A stretch of DNA of 64,000 bases from Methylobacter sp. BlB1. Its GTDB lineage: Bacteria > Pseudomonadota > Gammaproteobacteria > Methylococcales > Methylomonadaceae. Under the pieces are notes generated by a model. It was not told the DNA's origin. It was given only the letters and a program-made list of their open reading frames with translations, and ran no database searches. Location of the stretch: NCBI RefSeq assembly GCF_015476545.1, contig NZ_JADMKV010000007.1:1-64000 (forward strand). Direction: 5' to 3'. The position numbers and the translations under genes were made by a program. Of this stretch, positions 1 through 7,965 are shown piece by piece. The number at the start of each line of letters is the position of its first letter. Position 1 is the first letter of the stretch.

Positions 1-29
1 GCTTTGTCGAAGGGTGAGCGGAACAAGTC

Positions 30-74
30 GTTAAGCCATTCATGGTTCGACAAGCTCACCACGAACGGCTTAAC
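30..74. repeat. REP-like palindromic element
   Basis: An inverted repeat has arms at 30-42 and 62-74; GTTAAGCC pairs with GGCTTAAC. The interior carries the motif TTCGACAAGCTCACCACGAA. This kind of extragenic palindrome with a GACAAGCTCA core is common in proteobacterial intergenic DNA. It lies downstream of the minus-strand nfeD-qmcA pair. Copy number in the genome cannot be judged from the window. Confidence 0.55.
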
Positions 75-150
75 TTAGCGACGTTGGGCTTTAAATTAAA
101 GGCGACTACCCAAAATAGACGTAAGCAAAGTTGCCCTTATAACTCAACGG

Positions 151-594
151 CTATTCGACTTTTTCAACATCGAAGACAATACCGCGAATAGCCGTGATTC
201 TTACCTTGGTATTGATATCGCAGTCTTCGCCATGTACCTTCCAGATCGAATCATCGACTTTTATCTTGCCCTGCCCATTCACGATCGGCTCATACAGGCT
301 GAATACCCTGCCGATATACTGGGCGCCTCGCCTGTTCAACAAGGGCTGATCCGATACGATAGGATGCTTTTTTGCATAATACTGACCGGCAACGATGGCC
401 AATACCGACAATACCGAGAATACACCCAGCTGAATGTCCAGGCTGATGGACGGCATCAACAACAGCAGACAGCCCGTTATGAACCCGGCAGCCGCCATCC
501 ACAGAAAGAAAAAGCCGGGCGCCAGCACTTCGATGATTAGCAGTATCAGCGCCGCCACCCACCAATACCAAAAAACAATTTCCAGTTCCGCCAT
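151..594 (-). CDS. nfeD: NfeD family membrane protein
   Basis: This 147-residue protein has hydrophobic segments at about residues 7-30, 32-48 and 52-70, followed by a small soluble domain (about 85-147) of the NfeD OB-fold type. Such short NfeD proteins are membrane partners of stomatin-like SPFH proteins and are thought to help organise membrane microdomains. It lies 10 bases downstream of the SPFH gene qmcA on the same strand, the standard pairing, so the two are probably co-transcribed. The start is supported by GAGG seven bases upstream of the ATG, overlapping the end of qmcA. The family call is strong; the physiological role is not proven. Confidence 0.88.
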   Translation of the reverse strand: MAELEIVFWYWWVAALILLIIEVLAPGFFFLWMAAAGFITGCLLLLMPSISLDIQLGVFSVLSVLAIVAGQYYAKKHPIVSDQPLLNRRGAQYIGRVFSLYEPIVNGQGKIKVDDSIWKVHGEDCDINTKVRITAIRGIVFDVEKVE

Positions 595-604
595 GCTGCA
601 ACCT

Positions 605-1525
605 CTAAGCCGGAGGATTGGCTTTCGCCATCGCTTCTTTCGCCAGTTCCGAAATGCCGCCGATAGCGCCGATCACATTCGATGACTCCAGCGGCATAAA
701 AATCAGCTTGCTGTTGCCAGCCGCGGCGATATGTTGCAAAGATTCGATGTATTTTTGCGCGACGAAATAATTAACGGCCTGGATATCGCCCTGGCTGATC
801 GCTTCCGACACCATCAAGGTCGCTTTGGCTTCTGCTTGAGCCAGACGCTCCCGGGCCTCGGCTTCGCGGAATGCAGCTTCCTTGCGGCCCTCGGCTTCCA
901 GAATAGCGGCCTGCTTCTCGCCTTCGGCGCGCAGAATTTCAGACTGCCGCGCGCCTTCCGCCTCGAGAATGGATGCGCGTTTCAAGCGCTCGGCTTTCAT
1001 CTGCCGGCCCATCGCCTCAACCAGATCCTTGGGTGGCGCGATATCCTTGATTTCAATGCGCGTGACCTTGATGCCCCAAGGCGTCGTGGCATCGTCGACC
1101 ACGGTCAATAATCGCGCATTGATATCATCGCGGCGCGACAACAATTCATCCAGGTCCATTGATCCCATCACCGTACGGATATTGGTCATAACCAGATTCA
1201 AGATGGCCCAGTCCAGCTTACTAACTTCATAAGCGGCTTTCGCAGCATCCATGACCTGATAAAAAACCACGCCGTCGACCGTGACCATGGCGTTATCCTT
1301 GGTGATGACTTCCTGCGAAGGCACGTCCATGACCTGTTCCATCATAATCATTTTGTTACCGATGCGGTCTATGACCGGCATGATAATATTCAACCCCGGC
1401 GTCAGTGTATTGGTGTATCTGCCGAAGCGCTCGACCGTATATTCCATGCCCTGAGGCACGGATTTAACGCTCATGAACACCAGCACCACGGCAAAAACCA
1501 GTAACGCTAAGAAAAACCCACTCAT
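605..1525 (-). CDS. qmcA: SPFH/Band 7 (paraslipin) protein QmcA
   Basis: This 306-residue stomatin-like protein has an N-terminal membrane anchor (residues 4-20), then a Band 7 domain beginning with the characteristic [15 protein letters not shown] segment. A long Ala/Glu-rich coiled coil follows (about 180-250; repeated EAEGxRxxxILxAEGE units), with a hydrophobic C-terminal stretch. Length and domain order match E. coli QmcA. These proteins oligomerise into large membrane-associated assemblies and often partner with FtsH or NfeD. A G-rich Shine-Dalgarno sequence precedes the ATG. It is the first gene of a likely two-gene operon with nfeD. Confidence 0.92.
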   Translation of the reverse strand: MSGFFLALLVFAVVLVFMSVKSVPQGMEYTVERFGRYTNTLTPGLNIIMPVIDRIGNKMIMMEQVMDVPSQEVITKDNAMVTVDGVVFYQVMDAAKAAYEVSKLDWAILNLVMTNIRTVMGSMDLDELLSRRDDINARLLTVVDDATTPWGIKVTRIEIKDIAPPKDLVEAMGRQMKAERLKRASILEAEGARQSEILRAEGEKQAAILEAEGRKEAAFREAEARERLAQAEAKATLMVSEAISQGDIQAVNYFVAQKYIESLQHIAAAGNSKLIFMPLESSNVIGAIGGISELAKEAMAKANPPA

Positions 1526-1774
1526 ACACCCCCCTTATTTTTTATTTGCGAAAAAACTTGCCCGGCGCTCTGTTTGACATCTCTGTGCCATTTCATGAAC
1601 ACTTGCCGGCAAAGCCGGATACCGGGTTTTGAAATGCGGCCGTTCTGAATGAAGCCACAGTAAATTTTCGGAATCAAATCGATGAAACCTTTAAAATAAC
1701 CGGCTGTGGTGAAATAACCGCTTGATTAATAATAATGCAACTTCATCCAAATGTAAGTTAACGGGTAAACAGCA

Positions 1775-2047
1775 ATGATGATATACGCCGCTTTTAATAT
1801 CGGAATCCTGACGATACTCTTTTTCGTTATCGGCATGATTAAGCCGCAATGGCCTTTATTTTTTCTGAAGAAACCGGATCGTTTCTGGATTCTCGCAATC
1901 TCGACCGTTTTGTTCATGATAACCATGACGCTTTACGGGGAAGGCAACCGGCGGGCAAAACTGGAACAAGCCCCCAAACATTCCCTGTCTCAAGACGCCG
2001 CACCAGTTCCGGTGCCTGAATCGGCGCCAGCCAAACCGGCCGAATAA
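1775..2047 (+). CDS. small membrane protein of unknown function
   Basis: A 90-residue protein with two hydrophobic helices (about residues 3-21 and 39-56) flanking a short basic loop (KPQWPLFFLKKPDR), and a Pro/Ala-rich C-terminal tail. The loop and second helix suggest an inner-membrane hairpin with a soluble tail. No family was recognised. It stands alone between the qmcA operon and a convergent GlcG-like gene and is followed by a strong hairpin at 2073-2107, which argues that it is a real transcription unit. No clear Shine-Dalgarno sequence is visible before either of the two tandem ATG codons. Confidence 0.6.
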   Translation: MMIYAAFNIGILTILFFVIGMIKPQWPLFFLKKPDRFWILAISTVLFMITMTLYGEGNRRAKLEQAPKHSLSQDAAPVPVPESAPAKPAE

Positions 2048-2072
2048 AACTAAAATAAATTGGCCAATCTTT

Positions 2073-2107
2073 AAGAAGAACACAGGGTCTGGCTCTGTGT
2101 TCTTCTT
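2073..2107. terminator. bidirectional hairpin terminator
   Basis: A perfect 13-base inverted repeat (AAGAAGAACACAG at 2073-2085, complement at 2095-2107) has a 9-base loop. It sits between the plus-strand small membrane protein gene and the convergent GlcG-like gene. The A-rich left arm and T-rich right arm suit termination in both directions. Confidence 0.7.
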
Positions 2108-2150
2108 AGACAGACACATTCTTTATATGGCGCCGCAGTGCCTGAACAGC

Positions 2151-2576
2151 CTAAATGCCGGCGATAAATCCCGCCGCCTCTATCCCGGCAATTGCGCAAC
2201 GCTCGTCCTGATCGGACACATCGCCGCTGATGCCGACCGCGCCTATCAAGTTATTGCTCTCATCGCGGATCAGAACGCCGCCCGGAACCGGCATGATTCT
2301 GCCGTCGGTCATGCCGACCAAGGCACTCATAAAATCCGGCCGCTGTTCCGCCACGGCTTCCAGGCTGCGTGATGAAATACCCATGTTGACCGCGCCCCAG
2401 GCTTTGGCTGTGGCAATCTGCTGCCTGATCACGGTGGCGCCGTCTTCTCTCTGCATGGCTTTTAAATGACCGGCCTCATCCAGAACGACTACGGTCAGCG
2501 GCGCCAGCTTTAATTGCCGGGCTTTACGGGTGGCTCCTTGTATGATTTGGTTGGCTTTTTCCAGTGTCAGTTTCAT
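2151..2576 (-). CDS. GlcG/HbpS family haem-degrading/binding-like protein
   Basis: The 141-residue product starts MKLTLEKANQII and has the features of the GlcG/HbpS (Pfam GlcG) alpha/beta fold. These are the central PLTVVVLDEAGHLKAMQREDG segment, the later VPGGVLIRDE, and GAVGISGD near the C terminus. Family members bind haem or small ligands; the physiological role is often unknown. The ATG at 2576 is chosen over two upstream in-frame ATGs (2621 and 2591) because GAGAG lies a suitable distance before it and family members begin here. It is convergent with the small membrane gene and has no evident operon partner. Confidence 0.82.
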   Translation of the reverse strand: MKLTLEKANQIIQGATRKARQLKLAPLTVVVLDEAGHLKAMQREDGATVIRQQIATAKAWGAVNMGISSRSLEAVAEQRPDFMSALVGMTDGRIMPVPGGVLIRDESNNLIGAVGISGDVSDQDERCAIAGIEAAGFIAGI

Positions 2577-2767
2577 AGGCAAATCTCTCATTGAATACCT
2601 GTTGTTGTTATAGAAAAACACCTTGATGCCGGCTACGCTATCGGTAAACCGGATTAGCTGTAATATAACGCGATTATTCCGTCTCGGCCAATGATTGGAG
2701 TCAGTACCAAGGCAAGGTTGGTCATTATCAATATTATCAAAGACTTCAATTTGCGCGTTATCCTGGG

Positions 2768-3370
2768 CTACTTTAACAACGGCTGCAAATGCTCCCAGAC
2801 TTTATCCGCAATCATCGGTTGCGCCTTGGCATTGGGATGCAGGCCGTCCGGCTGCATCAATTCCTTCACCAGCGCGACATCCTCGAGAATAAAAGGCATA
2901 TACGGCACGCCCAGTTCCTTCGACAATTGCGGATAAACATCATAAAACATTTCGGTATAGCGCTTGCCGTAATTCGGCGGGATTCGCATGCTCAATAACA
3001 GGACTTTTGCGCCGGCTTTCCGGGCGCGCTGCGTGATTTCAGCCAGATTGTCTTTCATCAGCTTGGGCGGCAGGCCCCGCAAGCCGTCATTGGCGCCCAG
3101 CTCCACGAGCACAACATCGGGTTTATGCGCAGCCAGAATCTTGTCTATACGCGCCAGACCGCCGGCCGTCGTATCGCCGCTGATGCTGGCATTGACGACC
3201 TTGTAAGGGCTGTTCGCCTGAGCCAGCCTGTCCTGCAGCAAAGCCACCCAGCCTTGTTTGACTTCAATTCCGTAGCCGGCGCTGATACTATCTCCGAGTA
3301 CGACAATCGATTCGGCCAAGGCCGTCATGGGCATTAGCGAAACTATCAAGGCAAATAAAAACCTAATCAT
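2768..3370 (-). CDS. tesA: periplasmic GDSL arylesterase/lysophospholipase TesA
   Basis: This 200-residue SGNH/GDSL hydrolase has a cleavable signal peptide (residues 1-19, ending ALA|E). Block I is VVLGDSISAGYG with the nucleophile Ser at about residue 28. The block III GAND motif is in ELGANDGLRG, and the catalytic DGLHPN is near residue 174. It is a multifunctional esterase/thioesterase/lysophospholipase I of the periplasm. The divergent neighbour is ybbA, as in E. coli. Its start codon lies only one base from that of ybbA, so each promoter must lie within or beyond the opposite gene's first codons. Confidence 0.93.
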   Translation of the reverse strand: MIRFLFALIVSLMPMTALAESIVVLGDSISAGYGIEVKQGWVALLQDRLAQANSPYKVVNASISGDTTAGGLARIDKILAAHKPDVVLVELGANDGLRGLPPKLMKDNLAEITQRARKAGAKVLLLSMRIPPNYGKRYTEMFYDVYPQLSKELGVPYMPFILEDVALVKELMQPDGLHPNAKAQPMIADKVWEHLQPLLK

Positions 3371-3371
3371 T

Positions 3372-4061
3372 ATGCATCCTCAAGCTGATAAAACATCCAC
3401 GCATCTTATAGTAACGAAACAGCTCGGTAAATCGGTCCAGACTTCCGACGGCCCGTTACAGATCCTGTCCTCGATCGATTTAGCCATCAGCGCCGGCGAA
3501 AGCATCGCCATTATCGGCGAATCCGGCTCGGGCAAATCCACCTTGATCAGCCTGCTGGCCGGCCTGGACACGCCCAGCGAAGGCTCTATTACGCTGAACG
3601 GCAAAATCATCACGGTCATGAACGAAGACGGCAGGGCGGCCCTGCGCAACGAACTGATCGGCTTCGTCTTCCAGTCCTTTCAATTGCTGCCCGGCCTGAC
3701 GGCGCTCGAAAACGTCATGCTGCCGCTGGAGCTCAGCGGCGACAAGCACGCCAAAACCTCGGCCACGGCCCTGCTCGACAGGGTCGGCCTGTCGCACCGG
3801 CTGTCGCACACCCCCAAGCAATTGTCAGGCGGCGAACAGCAGCGCGTGGCCCTGGCCCGGGCGTTCGTCACGGAGCCGGCCATTCTGTTCGCCGACGAAC
3901 CGACCGGCAATCTGGACAGCAAAACCGGCGAGCACATCATTGATTTGCTGTTCGAGCTGAATCAGGAAAACCGGACCACGCTGATCCTGGTCACGCATGA
4001 CACGGCGCTGGCAGCACGCTGCCAGCGCACCATCAGGCTGGAAGCAGGACGTATCCTATGA
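3372..4061 (+). CDS. ybbA: ABC transporter ATP-binding protein YbbA (LolD-like)
   Basis: This 229-residue ATPase has Walker A GESGSGKST, a Q-loop in VFQSFQLLPG, the signature LSGGEQQR, Walker B AILFADEPTGNLD and an H-loop THD. It belongs to the MacB/LolD type that drives mechanotransmission rather than import. The ATG at 3372 is preferred over an upstream in-frame ATG at 3327 because the latter would extend deep into divergent tesA and E. coli YbbA begins near here. It overlaps ybbP by four bases (ATGA). The tesA/ybbA/ybbP arrangement matches E. coli, where the complex is linked to release or export of hydrophobic compounds. Confidence 0.93.
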   Translation: MHPQADKTSTHLIVTKQLGKSVQTSDGPLQILSSIDLAISAGESIAIIGESGSGKSTLISLLAGLDTPSEGSITLNGKIITVMNEDGRAALRNELIGFVFQSFQLLPGLTALENVMLPLELSGDKHAKTSATALLDRVGLSHRLSHTPKQLSGGEQQRVALARAFVTEPAILFADEPTGNLDSKTGEHIIDLLFELNQENRTTLILVTHDTALAARCQRTIRLEAGRIL

Positions 4062-6541
4062 ACCGTTTTACTTTGGCGTTGCGATTATTGTGGCGGGACA
4101 GCCGATCCGGCGAGCTGACCATACTGGTATTGGCCTTGATCATTGCGGTCACGAGTTCGACAGCCATCTCGCTGTTCGCCGACCGCCTGCAGCGCACGAT
4201 GACCGTCCAGGCGGCCGATTTTCTGGCGGCCGATCTGATCATCTCAAGCACGGCCCCGATTCCCGAGCCCTGGCTCGCCAAAGCCAACCAGCTCAAGCTG
4301 ACCCAGGCTCAGACAGTCGAATTTTCCAGCGTACTGATAGAAAACGACGAATTGCTGTTGGCCGGCGTCAAGTCCGTCAGCGCCTTATATCCATTGCGAG
4401 GCCATCTGAAAACCACGACTTCGGATTACTCGGCCGAAACGAGCGTCGATAAAGGCCCGGCCCCCGGCACGGCCTGGGTCGACAAACGCGTTCTGTCTGC
4501 GCTGAAGCTCAAGCTGGGCGATCCCTTGACCGTCGGCGAAAAAAAACTGACCGTCAGCCGCATCATTACCTATGAACCCGATAAGCGCGGCGATTTTTAC
4601 AGCTTCTCTCCGCGCGTCATGATCAACCAGCAGGACCTCGAAGCCTCCGGCGTTATACAGCCCGGCAGTCATGTGCATTATTTCTTTCAGTTCAGCGGCG
4701 ACAGCAAGTCCCTGGCCGCCTTCAACCGCTGGGTCAAACCGCAGCTGAATCCATCGCAACGGCTGATGGACATTCATGAAGACCGGCCGGAGCTGGGCTC
4801 GGCACTGGAGCGCGCCGAGCGTTATCTGGGCCTGTCGAGCATCGTCGTGATTCTGATCGCGGGCGTCGCCATCGCCATGGCGACGCGCCGCTATACGGAA
4901 CGGCACTTCAATACCACGGCCATACTGCGCTGCCTGGGCTGCAGGCAGCGCGAAATTCTCTGGCTGTACAGTTGCCAGTTCATCGTGCTGGGCATGCTGG
5001 CCAGCGCCACAGGTTGCCTGTTGGGCTGGTTTGCCCAGGAAGCGCTGTTCCATCTGTTAAGAAACCTGCTGCCCGCGCAGGTCGCCAGTCCCGGACTGCT
5101 GGCAATTTTCTTCGGCTTCATCACCGGCATGGTGATCTTGCTGGGCTTCGCACTGCCGCCCATCCTGCGCCTGAAACAAGTCTCAGCGCTCCGCGTTTTG
5201 CGCCGCGATCTTGAGCCTTTGCCGAGCAGCGCGTGGCTGATCTACGGTCTGGCCGTCGGCCTGATGTCGGTGCTGATCTGGCGTTATACCGACGATATCA
5301 AAATGACGGCGACGATTATCGGTGTCGGCTTGCTGGCGCTGCTGCTTCTGGGCCTGCTGGTTTATGGCTTGCTGATATTGTCGCGCCGATTGCTGCCGCA
5401 CATGAGTCTGATCTGGCGCTTCGGCCTGCAGGGCTTGTTCAGGAACAGCCGGGGCAGCGTCAGCCAGATACTGGCTTTCAGCATGACGCTGGTAGCCATG
5501 GTGCTCAGCTTCACCGTGCGCACCGATTTGCTCGACAACTGGCACAAGCAGCTGCCCGAGCATGCCCCCAATCACTTCGCGCTGAACATTTTTCCGGATC
5601 AGCAGCAGGCATTTCAGCAAACGCTCGAGCAGCAGCAAATCGCCGGCAGCCGGTTTTATCCTGTCGTCAGGGGGCGTCTGGTCGAAATCAACCAGACGCC
5701 GGTACAGCAAATCGTCAGCAAGGACACGCAGGGCGAAGGCGCCACGCACAGGGAATTAAGCCTGACCTGGTCAAAAGACTTGCCCGAGGACAATAAAATC
5801 ACGGCCGGCCGCTGGTGGCAGTCGGACCGGGCCGGACTGGTCTCCGTCGAGCAAAAACTGGCCAAGAGCCTGAAAATCAAAGTGGGCGACAAGTTGACCT
5901 TTACCGTCGGCAGCGAGCAGTTTGAAGCGACCGTATCCAGCCTGCGCGATCTGCAGTGGGACACGATGAAGCCCAACTTTTACATGATTTTCTCGCCCGG
6001 CACGCTGGAGAATTATCCGAGCACCTTCATCACCAGTTTTTATCTGCCCGAAAGCCGGAAAAACTTTTTAAACGATCTGATAAAAAAATTTCCCAGCACC
6101 ACCCTGCTGGAAGTCGATCTGATCCTGCAGCAGTTCAAAACCATCCTGACCCAATTGACGGCGGCGATCAATTACCTGCTGTATTTTGCCTTGCTGGCCG
6201 GTTTCACTGTATTGTTCGCAGCGGTTTATTCGACGCTGGACGATCGGATTTACGACGGCGCCTTAATGCGCACGCTGGGCGCAAACCGTACGTTTCTCAG
6301 GAAAACCCATCTGATCGAGTTTACCTTGCTGGGATTGATATCTGGCTTGCTGGCTGTGTTGATTTCGGAAATTATCCTCTATACTTTATATACGCAGGTC
6401 ATGCATATGGAATATACGCCCAATATCTACTTGTGGGCTGTCCTGCCGCTGATAGGCGCACTGTTCGTGGGCTTGGCCGGGTACTGGGGGGTGCGGGATG
6501 TGGTTAATAAATCGCCGCTGCTGGTTTTAAGAGAACTCTAA
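4058..6541 (+). CDS. ybbP: ABC transporter permease YbbP (FtsX/MacB family)
   Basis: This 827-residue permease has an N-terminal transmembrane helix (about 18-38) and a periplasmic domain of roughly 200 residues. A first FtsX block follows (about 255-375), then further helices around 390-445 and 470-490, a second periplasmic domain, and a C-terminal FtsX block (about 700-820). The duplicated FtsX architecture and length match E. coli YbbP, the partner of YbbA. The family couples ATP hydrolysis to periplasmic conformational change, not classical transport. Translation is coupled to ybbA by a 4-base overlap. Confidence 0.92.
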   Translation: MNRFTLALRLLWRDSRSGELTILVLALIIAVTSSTAISLFADRLQRTMTVQAADFLAADLIISSTAPIPEPWLAKANQLKLTQAQTVEFSSVLIENDELLLAGVKSVSALYPLRGHLKTTTSDYSAETSVDKGPAPGTAWVDKRVLSALKLKLGDPLTVGEKKLTVSRIITYEPDKRGDFYSFSPRVMINQQDLEASGVIQPGSHVHYFFQFSGDSKSLAAFNRWVKPQLNPSQRLMDIHEDRPELGSALERAERYLGLSSIVVILIAGVAIAMATRRYTERHFNTTAILRCLGCRQREILWLYSCQFIVLGMLASATGCLLGWFAQEALFHLLRNLLPAQVASPGLLAIFFGFITGMVILLGFALPPILRLKQVSALRVLRRDLEPLPSSAWLIYGLAVGLMSVLIWRYTDDIKMTATIIGVGLLALLLLGLLVYGLLILSRRLLPHMSLIWRFGLQGLFRNSRGSVSQILAFSMTLVAMVLSFTVRTDLLDNWHKQLPEHAPNHFALNIFPDQQQAFQQTLEQQQIAGSRFYPVVRGRLVEINQTPVQQIVSKDTQGEGATHRELSLTWSKDLPEDNKITAGRWWQSDRAGLVSVEQKLAKSLKIKVGDKLTFTVGSEQFEATVSSLRDLQWDTMKPNFYMIFSPGTLENYPSTFITSFYLPESRKNFLNDLIKKFPSTTLLEVDLILQQFKTILTQLTAAINYLLYFALLAGFTVLFAAVYSTLDDRIYDGALMRTLGANRTFLRKTHLIEFTLLGLISGLLAVLISEIILYTLYTQVMHMEYTPNIYLWAVLPLIGALFVGLAGYWGVRDVVNKSPLLVLREL

Positions 6542-6638
6542 TAATTATTGTTTAAATTACGCCGCCGCCATTCATGCGCTATTCAGAAAATATTATCTAA
6601 ACTTCAAGCGAACAATCACTCAATACTAAGGTACTACA

Positions 6639-7061
6639 ATGAAGAAATTAACAACCGTCGGCATCGTTTTCATGGCCAGTACGCTCATCACAGCTTGCGC
6701 CAATCAGGGGGGCGTAATGAACAGCTTTGGCGGTGGATGGACACCGACTGTCGATGCATACAATGATCCTAACGCTTACCGTCTCAATCAGGACATGGCT
6801 GAATGCGGACAAATCGCGGACCAAAGCTCCGGCGGCATGCTGAAAGAGGGCGCTAAAGGCGCCGCGGTAGGCGGTCTGCTCGGCGGCGCCAGCGGCGCGG
6901 CTTTAGGTGCGCTCACAGGCGATGCCGGCAAAGGCGCGGCCATAGGCGCGGCGGCAATGGCCCTCGGAGGCGGCGCCTACCAAGGCTATCAGGCAAGAGA
7001 TTCCTACAAAAGAGCTTACTCCAGCTGTCTGAGACAACGCGGCCACCGCGTAATCAACTGA
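6639..7061 (+). CDS. glycine-zipper lipoprotein
   Basis: A 140-residue lipoprotein: the signal peptide ends in the lipobox LITAC (Cys at residue 20), and mature Asn at +2 may favour outer-membrane sorting. The central region (about 70-118) is a glycine zipper, rich in GxxxGxxxG repeats such as GAAVGGLLGGASGAALG. Glycine-zipper segments associate with membranes, and relatives include Rick_17kDa-like antigens. The C terminus contains a Tyr/Arg-rich YKRAYSSCLRQRG segment. It is monocistronic, following the ybbAP operon after a 97-base gap. The exact role is unknown. Confidence 0.85.
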   Translation: MKKLTTVGIVFMASTLITACANQGGVMNSFGGGWTPTVDAYNDPNAYRLNQDMAECGQIADQSSGGMLKEGAKGAAVGGLLGGASGAALGALTGDAGKGAAIGAAAMALGGGAYQGYQARDSYKRAYSSCLRQRGHRVIN

Positions 7062-7088
7062 TCCGATTACACCTCTGATCAATCGGAT
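7061..7088. terminator. short hairpin between convergent genes
   Basis: An 8-base perfect inverted repeat (ATCCGATT at 7061-7068, AATCGGAT at 7081-7088) spans the end of the lipoprotein gene and the stop of convergent trmN. It may act as a shared terminator; there is no T-run, so this is tentative. Confidence 0.35.
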
Positions 7089-7828
7089 GCACAGGGATGT
7101 GTGTCGATTGCTTTTCCCTCTTTTAAAAACCGCAGCAAAAAAGTCGACAAGTAGCGTTCGCTGGCCTGCGTGTAAACGCCCGCAGATTCATAAACGATCA
7201 ACCTCTCCTTTACCAGCGCAGCAGCCGTACGGCTGAAAATCAGCGCCGCAACCCTGGCCTTGCTGTGTGCAAAGCCAGAGTAATCGTTCTGCCTGATCAG
7301 ATGGAAACCTGCCGCCGATGCGGCAGCGGCAAACTTCGGCACGGCATGAGCGGGCAGCAACAGATACAGCAGCCCCTGCGGCGACACCAAGCGATCGGCG
7401 ACTTCGATCAAGTCGGCATAGCCAAGCTGATCAGTATGCCTGGCGGTATGCCTGAGCGAATCTTCGGCCCCGAGGTGGTTTTCGAAAAACGGCGGATTGC
7501 TGATGACCAGATCGTAAGGCCGCCCGGCCTTGAAGGCAAAGCTCTGGATGTCCTGATGCACCGCCTCCAGGCGATCCGCCCATGGGCTCGCTCCGAAATT
7601 GAAGCGGCATTCCCGATAAGCCTCTTCAGTCAGTTCCACAGCCGTCACGTGCCCGGCGCCCAGCTGTGCCGCCATCAGTGCCAGCAATCCCGTGCCCGCG
7701 CCGATATCGAGCGCCCGCTCGCCGCCGTTAACGGGCGTCATGGCGCCAAACAGGATACTATCGGTGCAGACTTTCATGGCCGACTGTTTCTGTTGCACCG
7801 AAAACTGCTGGAAATTGAAAACCGACAT
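7079..7828 (-). CDS. trmN: tRNA1(Val) (adenine-37-N6)-methyltransferase TrmN6/YfiC
   Basis: A 249-residue class I SAM-dependent methyltransferase. The glycine-rich SAM loop is ALDIGAGTGLLALM (about 40-53) and the N6-adenine motif IV is DLVISNPPFF (about 108-117). The N terminus FQFSVQQ..MKVCTDSILFGA is typical of the YfiC/TrmN6 subgroup and separates it from PrmC/HemK. It modifies A37 of valine tRNA. It is convergent with the lipoprotein gene and stands alone. Confidence 0.9.
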   Translation of the reverse strand: MSVFNFQQFSVQQKQSAMKVCTDSILFGAMTPVNGGERALDIGAGTGLLALMAAQLGAGHVTAVELTEEAYRECRFNFGASPWADRLEAVHQDIQSFAFKAGRPYDLVISNPPFFENHLGAEDSLRHTARHTDQLGYADLIEVADRLVSPQGLLYLLLPAHAVPKFAAAASAAGFHLIRQNDYSGFAHSKARVAALIFSRTAAALVKERLIVYESAGVYTQASERYLSTFLLRFLKEGKAIDTHPCASD

Positions 7829-7881
7829 GATTAATTACTCATCGTCTTGAATAACTCATATTAAGAATGTCGCCGGAAAAA

Positions 7882-7963
7882 TTGTAGGGTACGCATCGCG
7901 TACCATTTTCAAATTTTTCTGATGAACCAGCTCACAAAATGGTACGCAGTGCGTACCCTACAA
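7882..7963. repeat. large palindromic repeat (MITE/REP-like)
   Basis: Two 28-base arms (7882-7909 and 7936-7963) are inverted with 26 of 28 positions paired. Each arm is itself a palindrome: GGTACGC and GCGTACC flank three bases. The element ends two bases before the stop codon of the large membrane-protein gene on the minus strand. Nested palindromes of this kind are typical of non-autonomous repetitive extragenic elements; the hairpin might also end transcription. Confidence 0.7.
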
Positions 7964-7965
7964 AG

